The notes: generated by a model from the sequence alone, not told the origin. DNA of 64,000 nucleotides from Natrialba asiatica DSM 12278 (GCF_000337555.1 NZ_AOIO01000021.1:112430-176429); one strand, 5' to 3'. Positions 8,802-17,976 are shown, counted from the stretch's first letter. Translations and numbers: made by a program.

Positions 8802-10148
8802 TTACCGTTCGCGGACCGTCATCGGGATTTCGTCCTTCGGGCGCGCGGTGATCGTCGCCATCAGATCGAGTTCGGTGCCCGGAACGAGTTCGAGGTGGTA
8901 GTCCTGGTAGATCGTCGCGAGCAGCAGTCGGGCTTCGAGCATCGCGAAGCGATCGCCGATACACCGGCGGGGGCCGGCCGCGAACGGGAAGTACGCGAGT
9001 TTGGGGAGTGACTGCTTCAGATCGTCGGTCCAGCGCGCCGGCCGGAAGGCGAGCGGGTCGTCGTACCACCGCGGGTCGCGGTGGACCACCCACTGGTGCA
9101 TGCGGACCGTCGCGCCGGGTTCGATCTCGTAGCCGCCGATGATGTCCGGCTTGGCCGGTTCGCGGACGATGCCCGGCACCGGCGGGTACAGCCGCATCGA
9201 TTCCTCGACGACCTGTTCCGTGTACGTGAGGTCGTCCAGATCCGCCATCGTCGGCGTCTCGCCGCCGAGCACGTCGTCGAGTTCGTCGACGAGGCGCTCC
9301 TCGGCCGCCGGGTTCGTCGCGAGGAGGTACGCCGTAAACGTCAGCGAGAGCGCCGTCGTCTCGTGACCGGCGAGCAGCAGCGTCACGACCTCGTCGCGGA
9401 TCTGCTCGTCCGAGAGTTTGGTCCCGTCCTCGTCGGTCACCTCGAGTAACTTCGAGATCACGTCCCGGTCGGTCGGGTTCGCCCGCCGCTCCTCGATCAT
9501 CCGATAGACGACGGCGTCGAGAGACTCCCGTGCGCGCTGAATGCGCCGTCGCGAGGGCGTCGGCACCCGCGGCGGGAGCATCATGTGCGAGAGACTCTCG
9601 GTCGCCAGCATGAACTCGTCGAGCGCCGAGCCGACGGTCTCGACATCGTCGTCGATATCGACGCCGAACAGGGCCCGGGCGACGATCTTCAGCGTGACCT
9701 CCATCATGTCCTCGTGGAACGGACGGGTCTCGCCCTCGTTCCACGTCTCGCGTTTCTCCTCGGTGAACTCGGTCATCATCGAGGCGTACTCCTCGATGCG
9801 ATCGGGCCTGAACGCGGGCTGGATGAGGTGGCGATTGCGACGCCAGACCGCTCCTTCGCTGTTCAAAATCCCGTTGCCCGTCGCCGGCCCCAGAACGTTC
9901 TGGAACCGGGCGCCCTTGACGTAGTGCTGGTTGTTCTGCACGAGCACCTGCTCGATATAGTCGGGGTGGTTGAGTTGATAGACCGGTCCGGTCGGGTCCT
10001 CCCAGTAGGCGATATCACCGTACTCGCGGGCCGTCTCCGTCATGAACTCGTAGGGATGGCGGAGAAACGCGAGTTGATTGCCGACGAGCGGGAGGCCGTC
10101 GGGGCCTGGAGGGTGGTCGTCCGTGACCGCGGATGGTTCGCTGCTCAT
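8802..10148 (-). CDS. Cytochrome P450
   Basis: A 448-residue haem mono-oxygenase. It has an I-helix LLLAGHETTALS, the K-helix E-x-x-R in VEESMRLYPP, and the haem-binding loop FAAGPRRCIGDRFA with the axial Cys near residue 396. It resembles soluble CYP102/CYP4-like fatty-acid-type P450s of haloarchaea; no redox partner is fused or adjacent. ATG 10148 (MSSEPSAVTDD) is chosen over an in-frame ATG eight codons upstream. It is divergent from an HTH-10 regulator gene 230 bp away, which could control it (inference). Substrate is unknown. Confidence 0.93.
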   Translation of the reverse strand: MSSEPSAVTDDHPPGPDGLPLVGNQLAFLRHPYEFMTETAREYGDIAYWEDPTGPVYQLNHPDYIEQVLVQNNQHYVKGARFQNVLGPATGNGILNSEGAVWRRNRHLIQPAFRPDRIEEYASMMTEFTEEKRETWNEGETRPFHEDMMEVTLKIVARALFGVDIDDDVETVGSALDEFMLATESLSHMMLPPRVPTPSRRRIQRARESLDAVVYRMIEERRANPTDRDVISKLLEVTDEDGTKLSDEQIRDEVVTLLLAGHETTALSLTFTAYLLATNPAAEERLVDELDDVLGGETPTMADLDDLTYTEQVVEESMRLYPPVPGIVREPAKPDIIGGYEIEPGATVRMHQWVVHRDPRWYDDPLAFRPARWTDDLKQSLPKLAYFPFAAGPRRCIGDRFAMLEARLLLATIYQDYHLELVPGTELDLMATITARPKDEIPMTVRER

Positions 10149-10365
10149 CTGTATCGTACACAACGAGCCCACCGCGCCTATGCCTGCGCCCGAGCATGCT
10201 CGGTGTACTTATGGACGGGCCAAGATGAGTCACGTATGCCTGTCCACCGACGGACGAGCGCGGTTCGACGCGATATCCGAGCGACGGGGACCGACCGCAT
10301 CCGATATACTCCCGTCTCGAAAGCCGTCTCAGAATCCGTCTTGGAAGCCGGTGTCCGAGTATCTC

Positions 10366-10371
10366 GGAGGA
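10366..10371 (+). promoter_or_regulatory. Shine-Dalgarno sequence before the HTH-10 gene
   Basis: GGAGGA lies 7 nt before ATG 10379. A clear ribosome binding site is unusual in this window, where most first genes look leaderless, so this gene probably has a real 5-prime leader. Confidence 0.5.
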
Positions 10372-10378
10372 ACCACCC

Positions 10379-11083
10379 ATGAGATACGCGACGGTCACGC
10401 TCTCCTGGAACGACGGCCACCCCGACCCCAGTGACGGACCCCTCGGTCGCAGCGAGGCCATCTCGATCGAGGCGATTCGGTACCTCAATCCCGTCTCCGA
10501 AGACGACGACCGATACGTCGAACTGCTCGAACTCCGAGGCGACCTCGAGCGCGCCCGGACGCTGCTCGAGGCGACACCGGAAGCCCTCGAATTCGACATC
10601 GCCGGCGACGGCACGCACGGCGTCGCCTACGTCCAGCGTCGGACCGTCGGCCCCGTCGGCGACCTCCTGTCGATCCTGCGGACTCACGAACTCGTCGTCG
10701 ACTGGCCGCTGTCCGTCGTCGACGCAGGAAGCGGACGCGCCCTCGAACTCACGGTCATCGGCACGGATCGGGCGATCCAACGCGCGGCCGCGGATCTCCC
10801 CGACGGCGTCGCCCTCGATGTCCGGCGGCTCGGCGACTACGACCCGAACCCGGATCGCGACACCCGACCACGCGGGGCACCCGGTGGGTCCCCCGTCCTC
10901 ACCGACCGCCAGCGAGAACTCTTCGAACTAGCGTGGAACGAGGGCTACTACGAGGTTCCCCGACAGACGACACAGCGCGACCTCGCCGACGAACTCGACC
11001 TCGCCGCGGGAACCGTCGGCGAACACATCCAGCGGATCGAATCGAAGTTAGCTGCCGCGTACGCCCGACCGAGACGACAGTAA
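10379..11083 (+). CDS. HTH-10 (Bat-type) transcriptional regulator
   Basis: A 234-residue regulator with an N-terminal ligand/sensor-like region of about 165 residues and a C-terminal HTH-10 domain: LTDRQRELFELAWNEGYYEV, then PRQTTQRDLADELDLAAGTV and a recognition helix ending HIQRIESKL. Divergent from the P450 gene, making that gene the most likely target (inference). It has a Shine-Dalgarno sequence, whereas most neighbours appear leaderless. No known ligand-binding fold was recognised in the N-terminal half. Confidence 0.88.
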   Translation: MRYATVTLSWNDGHPDPSDGPLGRSEAISIEAIRYLNPVSEDDDRYVELLELRGDLERARTLLEATPEALEFDIAGDGTHGVAYVQRRTVGPVGDLLSILRTHELVVDWPLSVVDAGSGRALELTVIGTDRAIQRAAADLPDGVALDVRRLGDYDPNPDRDTRPRGAPGGSPVLTDRQRELFELAWNEGYYEVPRQTTQRDLADELDLAAGTVGEHIQRIESKLAAAYARPRRQ

Positions 11084-11152
11084 GCCCCATCCGTCACGTT
11101 CGGTCAGCCCACTCCGATCCCGTTTTTGCCGTTCGAACCCAACCGCCACAGT

Positions 11153-12016
11153 ATGTCTGGGATGGCTGAACTCGAGCGGCTCGCAGCCGACCTTCGAACC
11201 GCGGAGACCGCGGTCGCGTTCACCGGCGCGGGGATCTCTGCGCCTTCGGGCGTGCCGACCTTCCGCGGCGACGACGGCGTCTGGGAGGCGTTCGACGAGG
11301 GACAGTTCACTTACGATCGGTTCCAGCGCGACCCTGCCGGGTTCTGGGCGGATCGAGTCGAACTCCACCGAACGATGTTCGGCGAGGAATACGACCCAAA
11401 CGCGGCCCACGACGCCCTCGCCGAACTGAACCGCAACGAGCATCTCGAGGCGATTGTCACGCAGAATACCGACGGCTTACACGCGAAAGCGGCGGCCGAT
11501 GCTGGGGGAGACGACGGCGATCACGACAGCAGCAGTGACGGCGGTGAGAGCGCCGAAGCGGCCGCCGAGTTCGGCGCGCGCGAGACGATTCTCGAACTCC
11601 ACGGCAACGCGCGACGGGTTCGGTGTTCCGATTGCGGGCGTCGGGAGCCGATGGAGCCGATCGTCGAGCGGGCCGAAGACGGTGAACTCCCGCCGACGTG
11701 CGACTGTGGCGGCACTTACAAGCCGGACGTGGTGCTTTTCGGCGAACGACTACCGGAGACGGTCCTCCAGCGGTCGCGGTCGCTCGCCCGCGAGAGCGAC
11801 GTGTTTCTGGCCATCGGCTCCTCGCTGGTCGTCGAACCGGCGGCGTCGCTGCCGCGGATCGCGGCTTCGAACGGGGCGACGGTGGGGATCATCAACCTCG
11901 AGTCGACGCCGGTCGACAGCGCGGCGGACAGCTGTTTACGGGAGGGCGTAACGACGGCGTTGCCACGGTTACAGGAACTGGTCGAGTTGTCGGGGTCCGT
12001 ACAGGGGTCAGCGTAA
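11153..12016 (+). CDS. Sir2-family NAD-dependent protein deacylase
   Basis: A 287-residue sirtuin that removes acyl groups from lysines using NAD. It has the Rossmann opening VAFTGAGISAPSGVPTFRG, the NAD/substrate motif TQNTDGLH, the catalytic His in LHGNARRVRC, and four zinc cysteines in CSDCG and TCDCGG. An Asp/Ser/Gly-rich insert (residues about 117-142) separates NTDGLH from the catalytic HGNA and looks like a haloarchaeal surface loop. ATG 11153 is preferred over the upstream ATG 11126 because CGTTTTTGCC lies about 30 nt before it. In haloarchaea a role in chromatin-protein deacetylation is plausible but unproven. Confidence 0.92.
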   Translation: MSGMAELERLAADLRTAETAVAFTGAGISAPSGVPTFRGDDGVWEAFDEGQFTYDRFQRDPAGFWADRVELHRTMFGEEYDPNAAHDALAELNRNEHLEAIVTQNTDGLHAKAAADAGGDDGDHDSSSDGGESAEAAAEFGARETILELHGNARRVRCSDCGRREPMEPIVERAEDGELPPTCDCGGTYKPDVVLFGERLPETVLQRSRSLARESDVFLAIGSSLVVEPAASLPRIAASNGATVGIINLESTPVDSAADSCLREGVTTALPRLQELVELSGSVQGSA

Positions 12017-12359
12017 GCGACGAAACCGAGGATCGATGAGCAGTAGTTGGCAATCCGGTTTTGGTATTCAGAACCGGGTACGAAACTGAAGCATCCGATT
12101 CGATAACTACGTGCGCTTATTGAGCGTCGTAGATTCTCTCAGATACGCGTGACATCTACGGAAGGATACTGACTACAGAGCGCATATCGTCACGGAGAGG
12201 AATAGATAATCGATTTCAACCGGGTTTTCAGATAAGCGAAGTTTTCTTCGGTCTCGAGCGGAGCAAGTTCTATCTGAGCCGAAAGACCAGGCGAAACTCG
12301 TACCAAAGGTTCGACCGATGGTGGCGCATTTTTTCACTCACCGAGCAGTCACCGTCTGC
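12017..12359. other. Intergenic region of about 340 bp
   Basis: Holds a small hairpin (listed separately) and, near its right end, the presumed promoter of the ACT-domain gene (CATTTTTTC about 30 nt before ATG 12360). No ORF or RNA gene supported. Confidence 0.5.
12055..12077 (+). terminator. Possible hairpin downstream of the sirtuin gene
   Basis: CCGGTT and AACCGG form a six-base stem around an 11-nt T-rich loop about 40 nt after the sirtuin stop. Position suits a transcript end, but archaeal terminators usually depend on T-tracts rather than hairpins, so function is uncertain. Confidence 0.25.
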
Positions 12360-12743
12360 ATGGACCCGACCGAATTTCTTCAGGGAAGTACAGTCAGGAT
12401 ATCGGAGGAAACATATGCAGTCTGCCGGACCGATCAGGGCCATCTCGCTGCGTTTGCAACCATCGAGGACGAAACTGAGACGACAGTGGTCGTCGAACAC
12501 GATGATGTCAGTAGCATCGATGCCAGTGCGGTCGAGTCCGGGTGGAAACGCCTGACGTTCGAGATGAATTTGCCGTTCGAACTCGTTGGATTTCTGGCGA
12601 CAGTTGCGACAGCGCTTGCTGAGACAGATGTCTCGGTATTTGTCCTCTCGTCGTACACGACTGACCACGTATTCGTAAAAGAGAACAACCTCGATGCTGC
12701 TGTCCCGCAACTTGAACAATTGGGTTGTGACGTCACTAACTAA
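12360..12743 (+). CDS. ACT-domain protein (ACT_7 type)
   Basis: A 127-residue small regulatory protein. The C-terminal half fits the ACT_7 fold, with FEMNLPFELVGFLATVATAL followed by AETDVSVFVLSSYTTDHVFV and a final VKENNLDAAVPQLEQLGC. This arrangement is known from small amino-acid-binding ACT proteins that act as sensors. The N-terminal half pairs a strand-rich segment with it (VCRTDQGHLAAFA). ATG 12360 (MDPTEFLQG) is preferred over the frame's earlier ATG 12318 because a T-run lies about 30 nt upstream. Ligand is unknown. It stands alone, with no biosynthetic partner beside it. Confidence 0.78.
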   Translation: MDPTEFLQGSTVRISEETYAVCRTDQGHLAAFATIEDETETTVVVEHDDVSSIDASAVESGWKRLTFEMNLPFELVGFLATVATALAETDVSVFVLSSYTTDHVFVKENNLDAAVPQLEQLGCDVTN

Positions 12744-12924
12744 TAGCGACCATTAGTGAACCAAACGGTACCTTTACACTGAACTCACCCTCTACAGTTA
12801 GCGCGCTGTTCTTGACAGGTACCGGTGGGATAAATTGTTGCTCCGGTAACTACTCGACCTATACTGAACAGGAGTTCCAGCGCGAACTCTGAATAACGAA
12901 ACCGTACTCCATCTACTGTTCGGA

Positions 12925-13632
12925 TTAGGCGTCTGACGCCGCTTCCACCGTCTCGCGAACCGCCTCGACGCCCTCGTCGTGAGCGAGGTCGCCGACGACG
13001 ATCACGTCCGCGTACCGGGCCATCGAGTGGGCCGACTCGTAGTCGTGGATGCCGCCGCCGTAGAACAGCGTCGCGTCGTCGACCGCGTCCCCGGCGGCCT
13101 GGACGACGTTCTCGTCACCGAGCATCCCTGAATACTCGACGTAGACGATTTCCTGGCCGAACATCCGCTCGGCGACCTCGGCGTACGCGCCGACGTCCTC
13201 GGCCGAGAGATCGCAGTCAGCCTCGGTGTAGGTGGCCACGTCAGCCTCGGGGTTCATCACGATGTACGCCTCGGTCGTCGTCCGGTCCCAGTCGAGGCCA
13301 TTGTCGAGGCGAACCCACTCCTTGTGCGCACCGGTGATCCAGAACGGCGACCCGGCATTGAAGACCGTCGGGATAAGGTAACCCTCGAGCGCCCGATTGT
13401 CGATGACCACGTCGGGACTCGACGGCTCCTGATAGAGCGGCACGTCGTGTTCGGCACACGCCTCGACGACGGCTTCCATGTTCTCCTCGGTGATACCCAT
13501 CGTCCCGCCGACTTCGATCGCATCGGTGCCGGTCGCGCAGAGATCGCCGTAGGTAACACCCTCGGGGAGGTCCTTATCGGGATCGATCTTGAGAATGTGG
13601 TTCCACTCGTCCCAGGGTGGAGCAGTAGTCAT
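12925..13632 (-). CDS. Phosphoglycerol geranylgeranyltransferase (GGGP synthase)
   Basis: Catalyses the first ether bond of archaeal membrane lipids, joining glycerol-1-phosphate and geranylgeranyl diphosphate. The 235-residue TIM-barrel protein shows the PcrB/GGGPS features HILKIDPDK at the N-terminus, [36 protein letters not shown] and the phosphate-binding [11 protein letters not shown] near the C-terminus. ATG 13632 ([12 protein letters not shown]) is used; the frame extends upstream without protein-like sequence. It lies in a housekeeping stretch on the same strand as thrC, with about 180 bp between them. Confidence 0.95.
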   Translation of the reverse strand: MTTAPPWDEWNHILKIDPDKDLPEGVTYGDLCATGTDAIEVGGTMGITEENMEAVVEACAEHDVPLYQEPSSPDVVIDNRALEGYLIPTVFNAGSPFWITGAHKEWVRLDNGLDWDRTTTEAYIVMNPEADVATYTEADCDLSAEDVGAYAEVAERMFGQEIVYVEYSGMLGDENVVQAAGDAVDDATLFYGGGIHDYESAHSMARYADVIVVGDLAHDEGVEAVRETVEAASDA

Positions 13633-13816
13633 ACCGCCCCGTTTCCCGAGAGTCGGGAAAAACGCTACGAAACGGTCAAGGCGCGGCGAATGCTGGTACG
13701 CGAGACCGTACCGCAGCCGCCCGATACCCACTATAGTAGTCACCGCAAGTCACTACACCCTGAATCGAACGACGGCTACGGGATCGACGTGTGACCCGTT
13801 GCAGTTGGTCCTCTAC

Positions 13817-15112
13817 TCAGATCCCTTGGCTCATCAGGTGACTGCGCAACACGTCCGCCTCCTTGTTCCCCGTCCCCGTATTGAGGATGACGACCGTCTC
13901 GTCGCCGCTGAACTCGCCGCGCTCTGCGAGTTCCCACGCGCCACTGGCCGCCGCCGCGGCGGTCGGAACCATCTCGAGGCCTTCGTGCTGGGCGACCTGC
14001 GTCGCCGCGTCCAGAATCTCCGTGTCGTCCGTCGCCACCGCGCCGCCGTCGCTCTCGCGGATCGCCTCGAGGATCCACGAACTCGCGCCGGGATCGGGAA
14101 TTTCGATCCCGCCGCAGATCGTATCCGGCGTCTCGACCGGTTCGTGTTCATCCCAGCCCTCGTTGTAGGCCTCGACGATCGGCGCACAGCCCGCCGACTG
14201 GGCCGCGTAGAAGCCGGGGAGTTCATCGGTGAGTCCGAGTTCGGTGAACTCCTGGGCGGCCTTGTACATGCCGACGAGGCCGACGCCCCCGCCGGTGGGG
14301 TAACAGATCGCGTCGGGAACCTCCCAGTCCAGTTGTTCCACGAGTTCGTAGTACATCGTCTTCTTGCCCTCGTGGCGGTAGGGGGTGACGAACGTCTGAA
14401 GGGGGTACCACTCGTCGTGGTCGGCGAGGCCTTCCTCGAAGGCGGCACCGGCGGCGTCGATCCGGCCGCCCACGACGTTCATGTCGCCGCCGTGGACGTT
14501 GACCATCGCCTTGTTCGTAAAGCCGGAGCGCGAGGGCAGATAGATGTGAGAGTCGAGTCCGGCGCGGCCGGCGTAGGCCGAGGCCGACTGGCCGGCGTTG
14601 CCCGCGGAGGCCAGAGCTACGTCGGTCGCGCCGTGTCGCAGTGCGGCGGTGACGGCGAGGGTCTGGCCGCGGTCCTTGAACGTTCCCGTCGGATTCCGGC
14701 CCTCGTCTTTGATGAGCACGCGTTCGACGCCCATCTCGTCCGCCAGTTTCGGGCAGTCGACGAGCGGCGTCGCGCCCTCGTCCATCGAGACGGCACCATT
14801 GCGGGTGAACGGCAGCAGTTCCTCGTAGCGCCACAGCGACTCGAAGGGACGCGAGGCGACCGTCTCGCGATCGAGTGTAGCGCCGAGAGCGTCGTAGTCG
14901 TAGGTCGGATCGAGGATGCCGTCGCAGTCGGCGTTGGGACACCGGTGGGTCGCCTCGTCGGGGTCAAAATGGGTGCCACAGTCGCGACAGTCGAGGCCGG
15001 TAAAGGCGGCCGTCGTTTCGATACCGGTGTCCGTCCCCGCATTGCCGTCCGTGGCTGGCTTCCCGTCCGTCTCTGCATCCGAATCGCGATCGGGGTCCGT
15101 CTCAGTCGTCAT
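13817..15112 (-). CDS. thrC: Threonine synthase
   Basis: PLP enzyme converting O-phosphohomoserine to threonine. It has 431 residues. A zinc-ribbon-like N-terminus (CRDCG, then HRCPNADC) precedes the fold-type II domain; the PLP lysine is in GTFKDRGQ and the phosphate loop in ASAGNAGQSASAYAGRAG and PTGGGVGLVG. The first 35 residues are an acidic, low-complexity extension. ATG 15112 is chosen over a TTG two codons upstream. Haloarchaea usually carry more than one thrC paralogue, so this may not be the only copy. Confidence 0.92.
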   Translation of the reverse strand: MTTETDPDRDSDAETDGKPATDGNAGTDTGIETTAAFTGLDCRDCGTHFDPDEATHRCPNADCDGILDPTYDYDALGATLDRETVASRPFESLWRYEELLPFTRNGAVSMDEGATPLVDCPKLADEMGVERVLIKDEGRNPTGTFKDRGQTLAVTAALRHGATDVALASAGNAGQSASAYAGRAGLDSHIYLPSRSGFTNKAMVNVHGGDMNVVGGRIDAAGAAFEEGLADHDEWYPLQTFVTPYRHEGKKTMYYELVEQLDWEVPDAICYPTGGGVGLVGMYKAAQEFTELGLTDELPGFYAAQSAGCAPIVEAYNEGWDEHEPVETPDTICGGIEIPDPGASSWILEAIRESDGGAVATDDTEILDAATQVAQHEGLEMVPTAAAAASGAWELAERGEFSGDETVVILNTGTGNKEADVLRSHLMSQGI

Positions 15113-15289
15113 ACTCAAGCGTTCGGCGCGTGAGACTAATGGCTTTCCCGTCCGGCGATGGAAGTGCGCAGTGAACTCGCAAACGCTGGATCAGTGTGAG
15201 AACGGTGGTTTCGTGTGGCCTATTCGGCAGCCACAAGTACAAAGTGCGATTAGAGCGACATCAGCGATCGAGTATCGCGGCGGCGCGAC

Positions 15290-15466
15290 TCAGTTGTCGC
15301 CGGTTTTCGACTGCCACTCGTAGTCACGTCGCTTTGCCGACTTGCCGAAGCCACACGAGGAACAAACCTTCTTTTTCGTGTGGTAGGACTTCTCTCCGCA
15401 GCGACGACACTTGGTGTGGGTCGTCTTGTTCTTCTTTCCTTGGCTCGGGGTTCCTGCACCAGTCAT
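15290..15466 (-). CDS. rpl37e: Ribosomal protein L37e
   Basis: A 58-residue protein of the large ribosomal subunit. It starts [20 protein letters not shown] and has the zinc ribbon C-R-R-C-G and C-S-S-C-G; the Lys/Arg-rich end is [17 protein letters not shown]. Its ATG overlaps the TGA of the lsm gene (ATGA), so the two are one transcript and probably translationally coupled. This lsm-rpl37e order is conserved in haloarchaea. Confidence 0.95.
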   Translation of the reverse strand: MTGAGTPSQGKKNKTTHTKCRRCGEKSYHTKKKVCSSCGFGKSAKRRDYEWQSKTGDN

Positions 15467-15699
15467 GGAGTGATCGAAACGACGTTATCGCCGCGTATAA
15501 TGGTTGTGTCTTCGACCGACTCCGCAGTTGCCGTATCGGTTTCGTCACTGTCGGCTGCGTTCGTCGCATCCTCGAGGACGAGGTTCATATGCTGGTCGTA
15601 GCCGCCGAGTTCACCAACGTACTCGTCGCCACTCTTGAGTCGTACCGTAACTCGTTCGCCGAGTGACGCCTCGAGAACGTCAAGCGGTCGTCCACTCAT
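15463..15699 (-). CDS. lsm: Sm-like (LSm) RNA-binding protein
   Basis: A 78-residue Sm-fold protein that forms rings on U-rich RNA and takes part in RNA metabolism. The Sm1 motif is [27 protein letters not shown] and Sm2 is [12 protein letters not shown] at the C-terminus. An acidic insert ([17 protein letters not shown]) lies between the two motifs, longer than in many archaeal Lsm proteins. ATG 15699 is the conserved start; the frame remains open upstream without protein-like sequence. It overlaps rpl37e by ATGA, the known haloarchaeal arrangement. Confidence 0.93.
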   Translation of the reverse strand: MSGRPLDVLEASLGERVTVRLKSGDEYVGELGGYDQHMNLVLEDATNAADSDETDTATAESVEDTTIIRGDNVVSITP

Positions 15700-15858
15700 A
15701 CGAAAGAGCGCAGGTGATGGACACTTAATCGTACCGGTCCGAATCCGTCTTTCTCGCGTTCGAAACACCATCCAGGTAGCGCTGTTACGGACGATTCTCT
15801 TTCTGCGCCAGTACGAACGCAAATATAATTCCAACCACGTTGTATCCAATCTCGATGG

Positions 15859-16249
15859 ATGTTTTATATATTGGCGATGAGACTCGCCACGAGACGGAGA
15901 ACGGTTTTGTTCGGCGCTGGTACCGGAGCATCCGTCGCGCTCTCCGGCTGCGGGTTGGTAGCGAACTCCGCTCGAGAAGTCGACCTGCGGAGCATCGTCG
16001 TCCGTAACTTGCATCGTGACGACCGCATCGTCGAGTACGATCCGGACGAAGGTCGAAGACGAACGGGACCGGGAAAAAGCGGCTCCCACATCCAACGCTC
16101 CCGATAGGAGAGCGTGTCACTGGTTCGAGATTCGGATCACGGCGGCCGGCGAGTTCGGCGTCTGGCTGAACGCCGATTGGTGGGGAAGAGTCCGGTCTCG
16201 GCGACGGATTCGGCGTCTGCTTCGGGGCCGGACTGGCGAGCTACCGTGA
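15859..16249 (+). pseudogene. Frameshifted small lipoprotein-like gene
   Basis: The first frame (start 15859 or 15877) encodes a lipoprotein-type N-terminus, RRRTVLFGAGTGASVALSGC, with lipobox Cys, then VDLRSIVVRNLHRDDRIV, the pattern of small haloarchaeal lipoproteins. It then turns into Arg/Gly-rich nonsense. The next frame (16016 onward) resumes more protein-like text, TKVEDERDREKAAPTSNAPD and ACHWFEIRITAAGEFGVWLN. A single-base frameshift near 16030 would join them. Either a decayed gene or a sequencing error; alignment to relatives would decide. Confidence 0.4.
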
Positions 16250-16336
16250 GTCGCGGCCGTCTAGAGACGACTCCGCCGGCACGCCGTTCTCTGTCCGATC
16301 CAAACCGCTAAGTGGACACTCGTTGAGGGGCCGACC

Positions 16337-16672
16337 ATGGGTGACAAGAAGTTCACGATCCTCGAGTTACACATCGACGGCGACCAGTTCGCACCGGGCG
16401 CGATCAGCAACGCGCTCCCCTTTGGCGATTCCGAACCAGAGCACGAACCCGGACCCGCGGACGTAGACGAGGCGAGGGAACGCGAAGAAGCTGCGGCCGC
16501 CGGGGACGAGCCGGACGAGGGCGACGGCGGCTCGAGTTCGAACGTCGTCGGTGCACTCGTTGCACTCGCGTTGCTTGTCGCCGCCGGTGTTGCGGTCAAG
16601 AAGTACCGCAGCGACGATGCGACGGAACCGGAGTACGAGACGGAGACGGAACCCGACATCGTCGTCAACTGA
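16337..16672 (+). CDS. Small single-helix membrane protein of unknown function
   Basis: A 111-residue protein. The N-terminal 25 residues (MGDKKFTILELHIDGDQFAP) are conserved-looking. A long acidic Ala/Glu/Asp-rich middle follows, then one membrane helix at about residues 69-85 (NVVGALVALALLVAAGVAVK), and an acidic tail. This suggests a membrane-anchored protein with its acidic domain on one side; I know no function. Its stop codon lies inside a short tandem repeat (next entry). Confidence 0.65.
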   Translation: MGDKKFTILELHIDGDQFAPGAISNALPFGDSEPEHEPGPADVDEAREREEAAAAGDEPDEGDGGSSSNVVGALVALALLVAAGVAVKKYRSDDATEPEYETETEPDIVVN

Positions 16673-16718
16673 ACGTCAACTGAACGTCAACTGAACGTCA
16701 ACTGAACGCCAACTGAGC
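16664..16718. repeat. Five tandem copies of an 11-bp repeat across a stop codon
   Basis: The unit GTCAACTGAAC occurs four times exactly and a fifth time with two changes, with no spacers. The TGA that ends the small membrane protein gene lies in the first unit and each later unit brings another TGA in a shifted frame, so the repeat places stops in all three frames. Likely slippage product; no function shown. Confidence 0.9.
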
Positions 16719-16763
16719 GGACCGAGCCGAACGCTTTTGCGCCTGCCACTCGTACTGACTCCC

Positions 16764-17726
16764 GTGAATCTTTATCGTAGTGCCCGGACCGTCGCCGGCG
16801 CATCCGGGACCGGGGACGGTGTGATCGATTGGCAGTCCGCGGCCGACGCTGCGAAGGCAGCGACGGAACCCGGTTCGCTCTCACTCGACCCCGGCGAGCG
16901 AGAGGGCTACGCCCGCGACGTTCGAGAGGCCCGAAGCGCCGTGCAGACGGCCGCCGACGTCGAGTTCGACGTGCCAGAAACCATCGAGATCCAGAACCGC
17001 CATCACTGGATCGACGCCAACGTCGCCACCTTCGAGCGCGTGATGGGAACGCTCGAAACCCATACCGAGACGTTCCCCGGCGTTGCTCGGACGATCAACA
17101 CGGGGACGATGACCGTTCTTCTTGCCTTTCTCGGCCGCAACGTTCTGGGTCAGTACGACCCGCTCTTGCTCGCGGAGACGCCCGCCGACGACCACGCGCT
17201 GTACTTCGTCCGGCCGAACATCCTTAACGCCGCCGACGTACTCGATGTCGATTCGGATCGGTTCCGGCGCTGGATCGCCTTCCACGAGGTGACCCACGCC
17301 GCCGAGTTCGGCGCCGCGCCGTGGCTCTCCGACCACCTCGAGGCGCGCATGGAATCGGGCATCGCCGCCCTCTCGGACGGCTCGTTCAACCGCGACGCGT
17401 TCCGCGACCTCGATGCCGCGATGACCGTCGTCGAGGGCTACGCCGAACTCTTGATGGACCACGCCTTCGACGACGAGTACGCGGATCTTCGGCGCAAACT
17501 CGACGCTCGCCGGCAGGGTCGCGGACCGCTGCAGAAACTCTTCCGGCGACTCCTCGGCCTCGGCCTCAAACAGCGCCAGTACGAACGCGGCAAGCAGTTC
17601 TTCGAGCACGTCATCGCCGTTCGCGACCTCGAAACGGCCAGCCTGGTCTGGGACCGGCCCGAGAACCTGCCGACCCACGACGAACTCGATTCGCCGGGGC
17701 TGTGGATTCAGCGGGTCGAACGCTGA
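16764..17726 (+). CDS. Zincin_2-type putative metalloprotease (DUF2342 family)
   Basis: A 320-residue soluble protein with the gluzincin-like metal motif HEVTHAAEF near residue 178 and a downstream Glu in VVEGYAELLMDH, as in the zincin_2/DUF2342 family that includes the entry named coenzyme F420 biosynthesis associated uncharacterized protein. Protease activity and link to F420 are family annotations, not demonstrated here. GTG 16764 (VNLYRSARTVAG) is chosen because CGCTTTTGCG lies about 30 nt before it; a TTG nine codons upstream also keeps the frame open. Confidence 0.85.
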   Translation: MNLYRSARTVAGASGTGDGVIDWQSAADAAKAATEPGSLSLDPGEREGYARDVREARSAVQTAADVEFDVPETIEIQNRHHWIDANVATFERVMGTLETHTETFPGVARTINTGTMTVLLAFLGRNVLGQYDPLLLAETPADDHALYFVRPNILNAADVLDVDSDRFRRWIAFHEVTHAAEFGAAPWLSDHLEARMESGIAALSDGSFNRDAFRDLDAAMTVVEGYAELLMDHAFDDEYADLRRKLDARRQGRGPLQKLFRRLLGLGLKQRQYERGKQFFEHVIAVRDLETASLVWDRPENLPTHDELDSPGLWIQRVER

Positions 17727-17760
17727 GTCGAGTGGCACTCGAATGCCGGGACGACGCCGG

Positions 17761-17976
17761 CTATCGCACAATCCAGTGAAGATACCACAACAGGACGCTT
17801 CCGGCTACCAGACACCCGAGAATCACCACTCCAGCGGTCAGCAGCGATGCGTCGCCCTGTAACGCCATCATGCCGCCCGACAGTCCCACTAGCAGGACGA
17901 ACGCGGCGCCGAGCTGTCTGAGCCGGCGCTGATTCCGATCGCTCGAATCGGAGCGCGGTCCGCGTCGACGGCTCAT
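17761..17976 (-). CDS. Small two-helix membrane protein
   Basis: A 71-residue protein starting MSRRRGPRSDSSDRNQRRLR, with two hydrophobic segments at about residues 22-40 and 45-66 and ending LLWYLHWIVR. The positively charged N-terminus should stay in the cytoplasm. Its ATG overlaps the TGA of the upstream NTF2-like gene (ATGA), so the two form an operon. No family recognised. Confidence 0.65.
   Translation of the reverse strand: MSRRRGPRSDSSDRNQRRLRQLGAAFVLLVGLSGGMMALQGDASLLTAGVVILGCLVAGSVLLWYLHWIVR

Noticed and set aside
16664-16718. Tandem repeat as a possible CRISPR
   Set aside because: Units are 11 bp and contiguous, with no spacers and no cas genes in the window.
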